Source of the DNA: Bacteroidales bacterium
GTDB taxonomy: Bacteria; Bacteroidota; Bacteroidia; Bacteroidales; UBA932
Length of the DNA stretch: 47,456 nucleotides
Assembly (NCBI GenBank): GCA_017548445.1
Contig: JAFYZZ010000094.1
Coordinates: forward strand, 1-47,456
Direction of reading: 5' to 3'
Shown piece by piece: positions 14,575 to 22,774 of this stretch (its first letter is position 1; each line of letters begins with the position of its first letter). Below the pieces are notes generated by a model. It saw nothing but the letters and a program-made list of their open reading frames with translations, searched no databases and was not told the DNA's origin. The translations under genes and the position numbers were made by a program.

Positions 14575-15376
14575 AAGATAGTATTTTTTCCGTATCCGAC
14601 CAGAGGCGTTCCTGCAAGTAGTCGTCCTGCCAGCGGGACGGAACCGGGCCGGAACGGCGGCCGACGAAATAGCGGCCGCTTTCCGGGCATTGCAGAGCTG
14701 AAAGCGCCGGACGCACCCCGTCTTCGGGCCGCTTGCAGAGCGGGCGGAAAAGCCGGTCGGCCAGCGGGTCGAACCACTTCCCCATCGTAATCATATTGGA
14801 ATTCACGACGCCGGGATCCGCCACGTTCACCTTCAAGGAAGGACGACGGCGGGCCAGCGCAAGCGAGAAATACAGCAGCGCGAGCTTCGAGCGGGCATAA
14901 GTTCCCAGGCGGGAGAAATCCCTTTCCCCCGGACGCAGGGATTCCGGACTGAGGGTTACGAAGCGGCAGGTCAGCGAGACCATATTCACGATCCGCGCGT
15001 CCTCATCCAGGGCCGGCAGCAGCAGATTCGTCAGCAGGAAAGGTCCGAAATAATTCACGGCGAAGGTGTGCTCCAGGCCGTCGGCCGTGAGCGCATAGGA
15101 GCGGCTGATGACGCCGGCGTTGTTGAAGAGGGCCCCAACCTCCCCGGACCCGAAGCCGGCGGCAAATTCACGCACGGAAGCCATCGAGGAAAGCTCCAGC
15201 GGCCGGATTTCCAGCCGGGCACCGGGCACGCGGGAAAGGATATCCGCCCGCACGGTTTCGGCCTTCTGCGTATTCCGGCAGGCCATCACGACAGGACGTC
15301 CCTGCCGGGCGAGCGCCTCCGCTGCGGCGGCGCCCATACTGCCCGAAGCACCCGTGACGATGACCTTAGCGTCCAT
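14570..15376 (-). CDS. Short-chain dehydrogenase/reductase, retinol-dehydrogenase-like
   Basis: A 268-residue SDR from the ATG at 15374-15376 (MDAKVIVTGASG). Earlier in-frame starts lie within the upstream gene. Cofactor motif GASGSMG is at 9-15, NNAG at 85-88, catalytic S134, and YARSK gives Y160 and K164. The long C-terminal part after the active site is like that of retinol dehydrogenase/WWOX-type enzymes, which oxidise or reduce hydroxyl groups on hydrophobic lipids. Its start overlaps the stop of the PCMD gene. In this operon a 3-hydroxysteroid role is plausible but not shown. It is the last gene before the response regulator. Confidence 0.88.
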   Translation of the reverse strand: MDAKVIVTGASGSMGAAAAEALARQGRPVVMACRNTQKAETVRADILSRVPGARLEIRPLELSSMASVREFAAGFGSGEVGALFNNAGVISRSYALTADGLEHTFAVNYFGPFLLTNLLLPALDEDARIVNMVSLTCRFVTLSPESLRPGERDFSRLGTYARSKLALLYFSLALARRRPSLKVNVADPGVVNSNMITMGKWFDPLADRLFRPLCKRPEDGVRPALSALQCPESGRYFVGRRSGPVPSRWQDDYLQERLWSDTEKILSL

Positions 15377-16286
15377 ATTCCAACCGGATATTGTCCACCC
15401 AGAGCGTATTGCCCAGCTCGCCTTCGAAAGCGCCCCGGCTCCCGGAAGCGATAAACAACACCGCGTGCGTGACGGGGCTGTCGGCATCGGCCCAGTCCTC
15501 TTCGAGGATTTTGGTGCGTTTCCCCTTGCCGTTCAGGGCATAGAGCGCCTTTTTTCCGCCCAGCAGGTCCATATAGCTCCGATACTGCGGCGACTGCCGC
15601 GCGTCCCCGTAAATGACCGGAATCCGGCAGTCCTTCACCCATCCGCAGCTCCTGGAAATCCGGTAGAAGGCCGTCCCCACACGTTGGGCGTGGATGTTCC
15701 CGTCTTCGTCTTCCCAGCGGTACTGCAGCAGAAGCATCACCTGGCAGGGATCCTCTCCCGGAAACTCCGTCTGGCGGAACGTGGTGCCGCGAGTAAGGGT
15801 TCCCGTGGCCGGCAACAGCGCCTTGTAGTCCAGCAGCAGCGCCGTGGGGCGTTCCGTGAACGGGATGCCCCAGTCCATATAGGAATAGGGATTCTTGACA
15901 CCGGTGACCGGTTCGAGCATCTTGCCCCAGTAGAGGGAACCCGAGGCAAGCACCTGGATGTCCACCAGCCCCGCCACCTTGCAGGAGGCGAAGACGGTGG
16001 AGAGCTTGGCGCACCGGCCCGTCGGGCCTTCGTCCGGCTCGACCGACAGGCTGGTCTTCGTGACGCCCCCGATCTTCGCCACGGCGTTGGAAGAGGCCCA
16101 GGGCGTCTTTCCGCGGGGCCCCACGTCATAGAGCGTCTTGACTTGGCCGCCCACGACGTCGGATTCCTTGACCTCGCGGGTCGTCCACTGCTCGAAGTCT
16201 CCGAACGGGACCGTCTCGACGCGTTGGGCGAACAGCGCCCCTGTACCCACCAGGAGCAGCAGCAGGGTCATTTCCACTTTTTCCAT
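15366..16286 (-). CDS. Secreted PCMD-like protein (putative carbohydrate metabolism domain)
   Basis: A 306-residue protein with a signal peptide (MEKVEMTLLLLLVGTGALFAQ region). The alternative ATG at 16269-16271 overlaps the upstream stop as ATGA but has no charged n-region, so I keep the first. The body (FEQWTTREVKESDVVGGQV..., W-rich blocks, a late LGNTLWVDNIRLEYG strand) resembles the PCMD family, beta-sandwich proteins of Bacteroidetes with unknown function. An exported protein between two cytoplasmic SDR genes is odd and may be a substrate-binding or envelope component of the pathway. Family assignment is from memory. Confidence 0.65.
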   Translation of the reverse strand: MEKVEMTLLLLLVGTGALFAQRVETVPFGDFEQWTTREVKESDVVGGQVKTLYDVGPRGKTPWASSNAVAKIGGVTKTSLSVEPDEGPTGRCAKLSTVFASCKVAGLVDIQVLASGSLYWGKMLEPVTGVKNPYSYMDWGIPFTERPTALLLDYKALLPATGTLTRGTTFRQTEFPGEDPCQVMLLLQYRWEDEDGNIHAQRVGTAFYRISRSCGWVKDCRIPVIYGDARQSPQYRSYMDLLGGKKALYALNGKGKRTKILEEDWADADSPVTHAVLFIASGSRGAFEGELGNTLWVDNIRLEYGR

Positions 16287-17032
16287 AGATACGCGACAAG
16301 CGGTCCGGGCAGCGCGGCCACCAGGGCCGGGAGCCATACGTTCATAAATGCGGGACTGACGACGCGCCGTTTCCGGAACATCGCCCGCAGGGCGCGCCGC
16401 ACCAGCCACTGCGGGGTGCGGATAAGCCCGGTCTTCACGCCGAGGGCCATCTTCTTCGCATCCAGCTTGTAGAGGGGCGTGGCGATGGCGGCCGGACAGA
16501 CCGTCGTCATCCCCACGCCGTAAGGGTTCAGCTCATAGGAGAGCGAGCGGCCGAAGCTGCGCAGATAGGCTTTCGTGGCGGAATACACCGTGATGCCCGG
16601 CGCAGGAATGCGGGCCGCCATCGAAGAGACGTTCAGGATATAGCCGCTGCCGCGGCGCTTCATCGCGTCCCCCATCAGGATGCAGAGGCGCGTGACGGTG
16701 ACAATGTGCAGGTTGAGCATCGCCTGTACGCGGGGCAGGTCCTCCGGCAGGAGTTCCTTGAAGAAGAACATCCCGGCGTCGTTGACCAGCACGTCCGGGA
16801 GCAGCGACTCCCCTTCGCACCAGGCGAAAAGTTCGTCCGCCGCGTCCGGCAGCGCGAGGTCCCGCTCGAGGGTGCGCACCTCCACGGGGAAAGCCGCGCG
16901 CAACCCGGCGGCGGCCGTTTCCAGCTCTTCGCCCCGGTTGCTCACCAGCACCAGGCCGTAGCCCCGGGCAGCGAGCTGCCGGGCGAATTCCAGACCCATC
17001 CCGGAACTGCCGCCCGTGATCAGCGCGACCAT
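16268..17032 (-). CDS. Short-chain dehydrogenase/reductase with C-terminal hydrophobic segment
   Basis: A 254-residue SDR from the ATG at 17030-17032. Motifs are GGSSGMG (7-13), NDAG at 84-87 (usually NNAG), S136/S137, and YSATK with Y150 and K154. The C-terminal stretch about 228-248 (MNVWLPALVAALPGPLVAYLW) is hydrophobic and could anchor the enzyme to the membrane, as in several lipid- and steroid-acting SDRs. It overlaps the old yellow enzyme gene by 13 bases, showing tight co-expression. Candidate activities are 3-hydroxysteroid or 3-ketoacyl reduction. The hydrophobic tail and neighbours favour a lipid substrate. Confidence 0.88.
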   Translation of the reverse strand: MVALITGGSSGMGLEFARQLAARGYGLVLVSNRGEELETAAAGLRAAFPVEVRTLERDLALPDAADELFAWCEGESLLPDVLVNDAGMFFFKELLPEDLPRVQAMLNLHIVTVTRLCILMGDAMKRRGSGYILNVSSMAARIPAPGITVYSATKAYLRSFGRSLSYELNPYGVGMTTVCPAAIATPLYKLDAKKMALGVKTGLIRTPQWLVRRALRAMFRKRRVVSPAFMNVWLPALVAALPGPLVAYLWKKWK

Positions 17033-18258
17033 CTCGCCTCCGCTTTGTCGATTTCCCACTGCAGGGCCGGCGGGATGCCTTCCGTACAATGGTTGCAGCG
17101 CATTTCCAGCGTGTACATCCGGCCGATGCAGTAGTTGGAGTGTTTGCAGCCGCTGTGCTCGATTTCGCCGCGATGCAGCTTGTTGATGAACTCCGTGTCG
17201 TGGATGAGCGGACGCGCCATCTGGAGCGCGTCGAAACCGGCCGCCAGCGCCTCTTCCATCACCTGCCGCGAGGTCATTCCGCCCACGTAGATCAGCGGCA
17301 GCTTCACCGCCGCGCGGAACACCTTGGCATCCTCCAGGAAATAGCCGTCCTTGTACGGTACCGTGGGGATGACCAGCCGCCCGCACAGATGCAGCATCGC
17401 CTTGAGCCACCAGAACTTGCGCATATCCATATAGTAAGCGAGCGTGCGCAGGGGCATCGCCCCTCGCATCACCTCCATCGGCGCCTTGCTCACGAAACCG
17501 CCCGACAACACGAGGGCGTGCACGCCCAGCCGCTCCAGCTCGCGGGCCACTTCGAGGCACTCCTCGCGCTGCATTCCGCGGCGGAAGCCGTCGTGCATAT
17601 TCATCTTCACCACCACGGCCAGGTCGTCCCCGGCCACTTCCATCACCTTGCCGATGACCATCCGCATAAAGCGCATCCGGTTTTCCAGGCTGCCGCCGAA
17701 GCTGTCGTGCCTGTGGTTGGTGTAGGGCGAGAGGAACTGGCTGATCAGGTAGCCGTGGCCCGCGTGGATTTCAACGCAGTCGAAGCCGGCCTGCCGGGCC
17801 AGCGACACCGCGTGCCCGAAGTCCTCCACCAGCCCCGGAATCTCGTCTTCGCGCAGTTTGCGCACGAAGGTCGGGGAATACAGGTTGAAGCCGCCCGAAG
17901 CGCCCACCGGCGTGCAGCCGCAGGTGGCGCGGTGCGTCATATTGCCGCAGTGCCCCAGTTGGATGGAAGCTTTCGCACCGGCAGCGTGGATGGCGTCGGT
18001 GAGTTCCTTCAGCGCCGGGACGATCTCCTCGCGCATCCAGAGCTGGCCGTCGAACGACAGGCCGCTGCGGTTCACGGAGGCATAGGCTACGGTGGTCATC
18101 CCCACGCCACCGCGCGCCACCGCGGTATGGTAGTCGAAGAGGTCCTGCGACGGCTTGTTGCCGTAGGCCATATTCTCGAACGCGGCGGAACGGATGACGC
18201 GGTTCCGCAGCGTGACCGGCCCGATGGAAACGGGCGTGAATATCGGAGAATCAATCAT
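17020..18258 (-). CDS. Old yellow enzyme family NADH:flavin oxidoreductase
   Basis: A 412-residue FMN-dependent TIM-barrel enzyme. It has the N-terminal FTPVSIGPVTLRNRVIRSA signature, SIQLGHCG, and EIHAGHGYLISQFLSPYTN followed by the family signature GGSLENRMRF. A C-terminal cysteine group (CKHSNYC ... CNHC) may hold an iron-sulfur cluster. It lacks the additional FAD/NAD domain of the longer BaiCD/BaiH enzymes, so another electron donor may be needed. Relatives reduce activated C=C bonds, including the delta-4 bond of 3-oxo-steroids and bile acids. The adjacent steroid 5-alpha-reductase-like gene (2-base gap) makes a 5-beta-reductase role attractive, but this is inference. Confidence 0.9.
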   Translation of the reverse strand: MIDSPIFTPVSIGPVTLRNRVIRSAAFENMAYGNKPSQDLFDYHTAVARGGVGMTTVAYASVNRSGLSFDGQLWMREEIVPALKELTDAIHAAGAKASIQLGHCGNMTHRATCGCTPVGASGGFNLYSPTFVRKLREDEIPGLVEDFGHAVSLARQAGFDCVEIHAGHGYLISQFLSPYTNHRHDSFGGSLENRMRFMRMVIGKVMEVAGDDLAVVVKMNMHDGFRRGMQREECLEVARELERLGVHALVLSGGFVSKAPMEVMRGAMPLRTLAYYMDMRKFWWLKAMLHLCGRLVIPTVPYKDGYFLEDAKVFRAAVKLPLIYVGGMTSRQVMEEALAAGFDALQMARPLIHDTEFINKLHRGEIEHSGCKHSNYCIGRMYTLEMRCNHCTEGIPPALQWEIDKAEARWSR

Positions 18259-18259
18259 T

Positions 18260-19027
18260 TCAGAAGATATGGGGAAGGATCCGCTTTACCTTGTCGGTGT
18301 CCAGTTCATCCGGGAACTCGCGCTGGTACATATCATAGATGCGGGATGCGCGGGGCGCGAGGTTGGCGAAGGTCCACAGGGCGAAGACCGCCCCGGACAG
18401 CGACCAGGTGAGGATGGCGAAGCCGGTCCATTCCAGGACCTCGCCGAAGTAATTGGCGCTGGTCACGTAGCGGAACATTCCGCCCTTGGGGAGGTAATGC
18501 CGCGTGTCGCCCGGCTGCCGCAGGTTGCGGATGATGCCATCCGACTGGATGTTGATATACATCCCGCAGAAAAAGACCGCGGTGCCCAGGATGAAGGGAA
18601 CACTGCCCAGCCAGGACAGCGGATAAGCATCTGCCGGAGAGAAATGGAAAATCCATCCGCCCTGCATCAAGGCGTTCAAGCTGTTGAAGACCGCCCCCAT
18701 CAGGACGATGCTCAGCGGCATCAGGCTGCGGCCGCGCATCCGGAGCGGGAAGATGAAGGAACGGTGGAAATAATGGGCCTCGAACAGCAGCAGGAAGACC
18801 AGGCGTACCGGATCCCAGCGCCGGTCGGAAAACCACCAGAGAAGCAGCATCGCCACGAACACGGGCGATTCCATCAGCACCCAGCCCAGGCGGTTGTCCA
18901 GGGAGGGGCCCCATTTGGGCGTGTAGAACTTTCCGTATCCGGCATCCACGAAAAACAGGGCCACGAAGACGATCACGGCCACCGCGGCCATCACGGCCAG
19001 GAAAATATGGAAGGCTTGCAAGGTCAT
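18260..19027 (-). CDS. Steroid 5-alpha-reductase family protein (3-oxo-5-alpha-steroid 4-dehydrogenase)
   Basis: A 255-residue membrane protein with about seven hydrophobic segments. Hallmarks shared with eukaryotic SRD5A enzymes are visible: E53 in ESPVF, equivalent to the catalytic Glu; HYFHRSF with Y86, equivalent to the catalytic Tyr; an FPLRMRGRSLMP loop; and the C-terminal block FRYVTSANYFGEVLEWTGF with an ending of ILPHIF. These enzymes use NADPH to saturate the delta-4 bond of 3-oxo-steroids with 5-alpha geometry. It lies in one operon with an old yellow enzyme and two SDRs. The family is clear. The actual substrate (bile acid, steroid hormone, sterol or other enone lipid) is not. Confidence 0.93.
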   Translation of the reverse strand: MTLQAFHIFLAVMAAVAVIVFVALFFVDAGYGKFYTPKWGPSLDNRLGWVLMESPVFVAMLLLWWFSDRRWDPVRLVFLLLFEAHYFHRSFIFPLRMRGRSLMPLSIVLMGAVFNSLNALMQGGWIFHFSPADAYPLSWLGSVPFILGTAVFFCGMYINIQSDGIIRNLRQPGDTRHYLPKGGMFRYVTSANYFGEVLEWTGFAILTWSLSGAVFALWTFANLAPRASRIYDMYQREFPDELDTDKVKRILPHIF

Positions 19028-19037
19028 CTTTCCGGGT

Positions 19038-20228
19038 TTAACCCGCCAGGACGGCGTCGGCCAGCGCCTCGAGGGCCGGGATGTCGGCGTCCTGCAGGCG
19101 GCTGCGGATCGTGACCTTATCGCCCACGAGCTCCACGTTCTTCATCGCGGAGAGCATCTCCGTCATCACGCGCCCGGCCGTCGGCGCCCAACTGCCGTTC
19201 TCGATGACGGCGGCGCGGCGGTTCTGCCAGCCCTTGATCTGCAGGTGCCACAGGAAATCGTGCATCGGCGGGAACAAGCCGGCGTCATAGGAGGCCGCGG
19301 CCACCACCAGCGTCTTGTAGCGGAAAGCGTCCTCGATGGCCTCGGCGAGGTCGTCTCGCGTGAGGTCGGTGGTCGCCACCTTCGGGCAGCCCTTGTCGCG
19401 GAGCATCTGCGCGAAGCGCTCGGCGGCTTCCGCCGTGCCCCCGTGGATGGAGGCGTATGCGACGAACACGCCGGGCGTCTCCACGCCGTAGCTGCTCCAG
19501 GTCTGATAGAGGCTCAGCGCCTCGGCGAGGGTGTCGCGCAGCAGCGGACCGTGCAGCGGGCACACCGTCTGCACGCCCAGCGGCGCCACCTTGCCCAGCA
19601 CGCGCTGCACCTGCGGGCCGTATTTGCCGCAGATGTTGAAGTAGTAGCGGCGCGCCTCGCAGGACCAGTCGGTGTCCGGCGTGCACCAGAGGCCGCCGGT
19701 AAGTTCCAGGGCGCCGAACTTGCCGAAGGCGTCGGCACTGAACAGGATCTTCTCGCTTTGCTCGAAAGTCATCATCACCTCCGGCCAGTGGACCATCGGA
19801 GCGGCGATGAAGCGCAGCGTGTGCGCGCCGAGTTCCAGCGTGTCTCCTTCGGCCACGGCGCGGGTGCGGCCTTCCAGGGCGGCGCCCGGGAAGAACTGCG
19901 GCAGCATCTTGATGGCCGCGGCGCTCGCCACCAGCGTCAGCGACGGGTATTTTTCCAGTAGCGCGGCGGCGCAGGAGGAGTGGTCCGGCTCCATATGGTG
20001 GACCACCAGATAATCCGGCGTGCGGCCTGCCAGGGCTTCTTCCAGGTTGCGCATCCACGCTTCGGCCGTGCGGCCGTCGGAGGTGTCGAGCACGGCGATC
20101 CTCTCGTCCAGGATCACATAGGAATTATAGGACATTCCCTCGGGTACGAGGTACTGGCTTTCGAACAGGTCGAGGTCTTTGTCGTCGACGCCGATATAGC
20201 GGACGGCGGGGCTGATGGTTTGCGTCAT
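19038..20228 (-). CDS. A-type flavodiiron protein (FprA family)
   Basis: A 396-residue protein with an N-terminal metallo-beta-lactamase fold and a C-terminal flavodoxin domain (from about 252, VFVAYASIHGGTAEAAE). All diiron ligands are present: H78-x-E80-x-D82-H83, H147 (MVHWPE), D166 (SADAFG) and H226 (PLHGP). Flavodiiron proteins reduce O2 to water, or NO to N2O, in the cytoplasm of anaerobes. It is the first gene of the steroid-reductase-like operon, 10 bases before the 5-alpha-reductase gene, behind a clear -7 element. It may protect oxygen-sensitive flavin or Fe-S enzymes, or may simply share the promoter. Confidence 0.95.
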   Translation of the reverse strand: MTQTISPAVRYIGVDDKDLDLFESQYLVPEGMSYNSYVILDERIAVLDTSDGRTAEAWMRNLEEALAGRTPDYLVVHHMEPDHSSCAAALLEKYPSLTLVASAAAIKMLPQFFPGAALEGRTRAVAEGDTLELGAHTLRFIAAPMVHWPEVMMTFEQSEKILFSADAFGKFGALELTGGLWCTPDTDWSCEARRYYFNICGKYGPQVQRVLGKVAPLGVQTVCPLHGPLLRDTLAEALSLYQTWSSYGVETPGVFVAYASIHGGTAEAAERFAQMLRDKGCPKVATTDLTRDDLAEAIEDAFRYKTLVVAAASYDAGLFPPMHDFLWHLQIKGWQNRRAAVIENGSWAPTAGRVMTEMLSAMKNVELVGDKVTIRSRLQDADIPALEALADAVLAG

Positions 20229-20247
20229 AGTGTTTGTCTATATCTTT

Positions 20248-20256
20248 GCAAAAATA
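20248..20256 (-). promoter_or_regulatory. -7 promoter element for the flavodiiron/steroid-reductase operon
   Basis: The minus strand reads TATTTTTGC, a full TAnnTTTG match about 19 bases upstream of the flavodiiron ATG. No other promoter-like sequence is apparent down to 14570, so it may drive all six genes. It sits in a short divergent region shared with the epimerase promoter. Confidence 0.6.
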
Positions 20257-20288
20257 CAACGTTTTTCCCTCATACGGAAATTAATCCG

Positions 20289-20297
20289 TATATTTGG
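20289..20297 (+). promoter_or_regulatory. -7 promoter element for the epimerase
   Basis: TATATTTGG matches TAnnTTTG and ends three bases before the epimerase ATG, predicting a leaderless transcript. A second plus-strand match, TATCTTTGC at 20241-20249, could give a longer leader. Confidence 0.55.
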
Positions 20298-20300
20298 ACT

Positions 20301-21329
20301 ATGATACTTCTGCTTGGCGCCACCGGCCTGCTCGGCCACAATGTCCTCCGGTTACTGCTCGAACGCGAAGAGCCGGTACGCGTACTCATCCGTCCGGGGT
20401 CGGAACTGCTGTCCCTGGAAACCTGGTCTCCCGCCGAACCTGCCGGAAACGGTTCCGTGGAAGTCCGGGACAACGGAAACCTCGAAATCATCCAGGGCGA
20501 TCCGCTGGATTACAACACCCTGGCGAATGCCGTCAAAGGCTGCCTGGGCGTCATCAACTGCATCGGGGCGACGGATATGAGCCTGATGCACGTGGAAGAT
20601 TTCCAGGACGCCAACACCAGCCTGCCGTCGCAGCTCTGCACGGCGATGATCACCGCCGGCGTCAGCCGCCTCGTTCACGTCAGCACGGCCAACACCATCC
20701 TGCCGGGTTCCAAGAATTGCCCCGCCGACGAGTCTTTCCCCTTCGAAGCCCCTTTCACCGATTCGCCTTATGCCGTCACCAAGAAGAGCGGCGAAGACAT
20801 TCTCCTTACCTTCACCCAATACAATCCGGGCCTGCATTTCGTCATCGTGAACCCCGGCTTTATGATCGGCCCCTACGACGCCAAGCCCTCTTCCGCCAAG
20901 CTCCTGCTCGCCGCGTATGGCAGGAAGAAGATGTACGTGCCGGACGGAGGCAAGAGTTTCGTGCACGTGCGGGACGTCGCCAAGGCCGTCGTCCACGCGC
21001 TCGAGTTCGGCGGCAGCGGCCGCTATCTGCTTACCGGAGAGTCTCTTACCCTGCGCGAGTTCTACGCCCTTCAGGCCGAGGTGTGCGGGTATCAGCAGCG
21101 CCTCTTCACCCTGCCCGACGGCCTCGTGCGCCTGGGCGGACGCATCGGCGACCTGCTGCAGGGCTTCGGCGTCCGCACGATGCTCTGCACCCACAACGTC
21201 AGCCAGCTGATCATCGAAGAATGGTACGACTGCTCCCGCGCCGAACGTGAGCTGGGCTACACCCACACCCCCGTCGCCGACGCCATCCGCGACTACTTCT
21301 CCTGGCGGGAAGCGAGTAAACAAGCCTGA
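20301..21329 (+). CDS. NAD-dependent epimerase/dehydratase (extended SDR)
   Basis: A 342-residue protein from the ATG at 20301. A longer in-frame extension would run through the divergent promoter region and is rejected. The Rossmann motif GATGLLG (6-12) is typical of extended SDRs. S128 in HVSTA and YAVTKK (Y157, K161) form the catalytic triad. The general look (NPGFMIGPYDAKPSS; FVHVRDVAKAVVHALE) resembles dihydroflavonol-4-reductase/3-beta-hydroxysteroid-dehydrogenase-like members rather than a nucleotide-sugar epimerase. It is divergent from the steroid-reductase-like operon across a 72-base promoter region, so a related lipid role is possible. Its 3' end overlaps the convergent gene by 37 bases. 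Confidence 0.88.
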   Translation: MILLLGATGLLGHNVLRLLLEREEPVRVLIRPGSELLSLETWSPAEPAGNGSVEVRDNGNLEIIQGDPLDYNTLANAVKGCLGVINCIGATDMSLMHVEDFQDANTSLPSQLCTAMITAGVSRLVHVSTANTILPGSKNCPADESFPFEAPFTDSPYAVTKKSGEDILLTFTQYNPGLHFVIVNPGFMIGPYDAKPSSAKLLLAAYGRKKMYVPDGGKSFVHVRDVAKAVVHALEFGGSGRYLLTGESLTLREFYALQAEVCGYQQRLFTLPDGLVRLGGRIGDLLQGFGVRTMLCTHNVSQLIIEEWYDCSRAERELGYTHTPVADAIRDYFSWREASKQA

Positions 21330-22033
21330 CGTTCCTGTTCCGGGAACTTTTCGATGGCGTAGCGGAGCATCGTGCGGGGCATCGTCCGGAAGCGGGGCCT
21401 GCCGTCGGGGCCGGATTCCTGCAGGTACGATTCCAGCGCATCCTTGTCACGTTTTCCGGCTTCCCGGAGCAGCCAGCCCACCGCCTTTTGGATCAGGTCG
21501 TGCGGATGGTGCAGCAGGATGTCGGCGATGGCGAAGGTGTCATCCAACTGTCCGTGCCGGATGAAGGTCATCGTGCTCACGATGCCGATGCGCTGCTCCC
21601 AGAGGGTTTTCCCGTTGCGGGCGAGGTCATAAAGCAGCGTCCGGTCCTTGTCCAGCAGCCAGTCGCCCAGCAGCGGATAGCAGGACAGGTCCACCAGGTC
21701 CCAGTTGTTAATCCTTTCTGTATGAGAAAGATAGAAGTCGATGCAGTCCTGCTGCAGACGGCGGTCTTTCTTCGCGTGGGAATAGATCTGCACCAGCGAC
21801 AGCAGGCCGGCCAGGCGCAGTTCGTGATACCCGCTCGCCAGGCATTCTTCCAGTTCCGGGAAGCCCGTTTCCCGCCAGCAGCGGCCGACCACCTCCCGGG
21901 TCACCGGGACCTTGATGCCCAAGAACATATCCCCCTCGCCATACTGCCCCGGCCCGCTCTTGAAGAAACGGGCTAGCCCGGCCACTTGGGAGGGGTCGGC
22001 GTGCGCGAGCATTTCCGTCATCAACCGGTTCAT
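21293..22033 (-). CDS. DNA alkylation repair family protein (AlkD-like HEAT-repeat)
   Basis: A 246-residue alpha-helical protein from the ATG at 22031-22033, which overlaps the stop of the upstream hydrolase gene (ATGA). Helical repeats and the marker INNWDLVDLS (about residue 118) identify the AlkC/AlkD-like PF08713 group. The characterised members are glycosylases that remove alkylated bases such as N3-methyladenine and N7-methylguanine without base flipping. The last 37 bases overlap the convergent epimerase gene. Last gene of the tcdA operon. Confidence 0.88.
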   Translation of the reverse strand: MNRLMTEMLAHADPSQVAGLARFFKSGPGQYGEGDMFLGIKVPVTREVVGRCWRETGFPELEECLASGYHELRLAGLLSLVQIYSHAKKDRRLQQDCIDFYLSHTERINNWDLVDLSCYPLLGDWLLDKDRTLLYDLARNGKTLWEQRIGIVSTMTFIRHGQLDDTFAIADILLHHPHDLIQKAVGWLLREAGKRDKDALESYLQESGPDGRPRFRTMPRTMLRYAIEKFPEQERQACLLASRQEK

Positions 22034-22773
22034 TGCGCGCCGCAGATTTCGAGGATACGCCGGGCCACCTCGTCCGGCCGGTCGACGAGCAACTGTCCGT
22101 GGTTCATTCCCTGGAAGACCTGCACGTGTACACCGGGGCACAGCGAGACGAGATGTTCGACCTGCGGCCTGGCGACGAAAGCCTCCTTCGTGCCGTACCA
22201 GAAATGGATGTCCGGGCCGGAGATGCTCTCCAACTTGTTCGTATAGACCGACTTGTATCCGTCCAGGACGGCGCGGCCTCCGCCGAAGGGATAGGTCTTC
22301 CGGCATTCGTCCAGCAACACGTCGAAGTAATGGGAATGGAACACCCGGCGCCAGAAGCCCGTGCACCGGTAGCAGGTCCAGACATTGAAGCATTGATAAT
22401 AGCGCAGGGGCCCCACGAGCCAGCGGGGCAGCGGCAGCAGCGGGGCGGCGTCGAGCACGGCGTGGTCGACCGTCACCTCGTCGCGCTCCAGCACGCGGGA
22501 GAGGATCTTTCCGCCCAGGGAGAGGCCGTAGGCGCAGTCCAGACGGCCGCCGCAATGGTCTTTCACATAGCCGATGACCTGCGCGGCCTGGTCGTCCACG
22601 GAGGTGAAGCGGGTCTTCACGCCCAGCGTAAAGCCATCCACCTGCACGGCTACGATCCGGAAACGGTCTTCCAGCAGGCTTATCAACGGGAGGAAGATCT
22701 CATAGGACACCCCCAGTCCCGGGATGAGCAGCAGGGTCTGCGCCCCGCCCTTGTCAAAAACCTTGAAATCCAT
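22030..22773 (-). CDS. Alpha/beta-fold hydrolase
   Basis: A 247-residue cytoplasmic hydrolase. An oxyanion region LLLIPGLG (14-21), nucleophile elbow GLSLG with S85, and a late His in MNHGQLL (catalytic triad) fit the MhpC-like superfamily. It has a cap region rich in aromatic residues (RYYQCFNVWTCYRCTGFW). It lies one base after the ModF-like gene and overlaps the DNA-repair gene by four bases. The reaction is not predictable. Thioesterase, esterase and C-C hydrolase activities all occur in this superfamily. Confidence 0.82.
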   Translation of the reverse strand: MDFKVFDKGGAQTLLLIPGLGVSYEIFLPLISLLEDRFRIVAVQVDGFTLGVKTRFTSVDDQAAQVIGYVKDHCGGRLDCAYGLSLGGKILSRVLERDEVTVDHAVLDAAPLLPLPRWLVGPLRYYQCFNVWTCYRCTGFWRRVFHSHYFDVLLDECRKTYPFGGGRAVLDGYKSVYTNKLESISGPDIHFWYGTKEAFVARPQVEHLVSLCPGVHVQVFQGMNHGQLLVDRPDEVARRILEICGAQ

Positions 22774-22774
22774 A

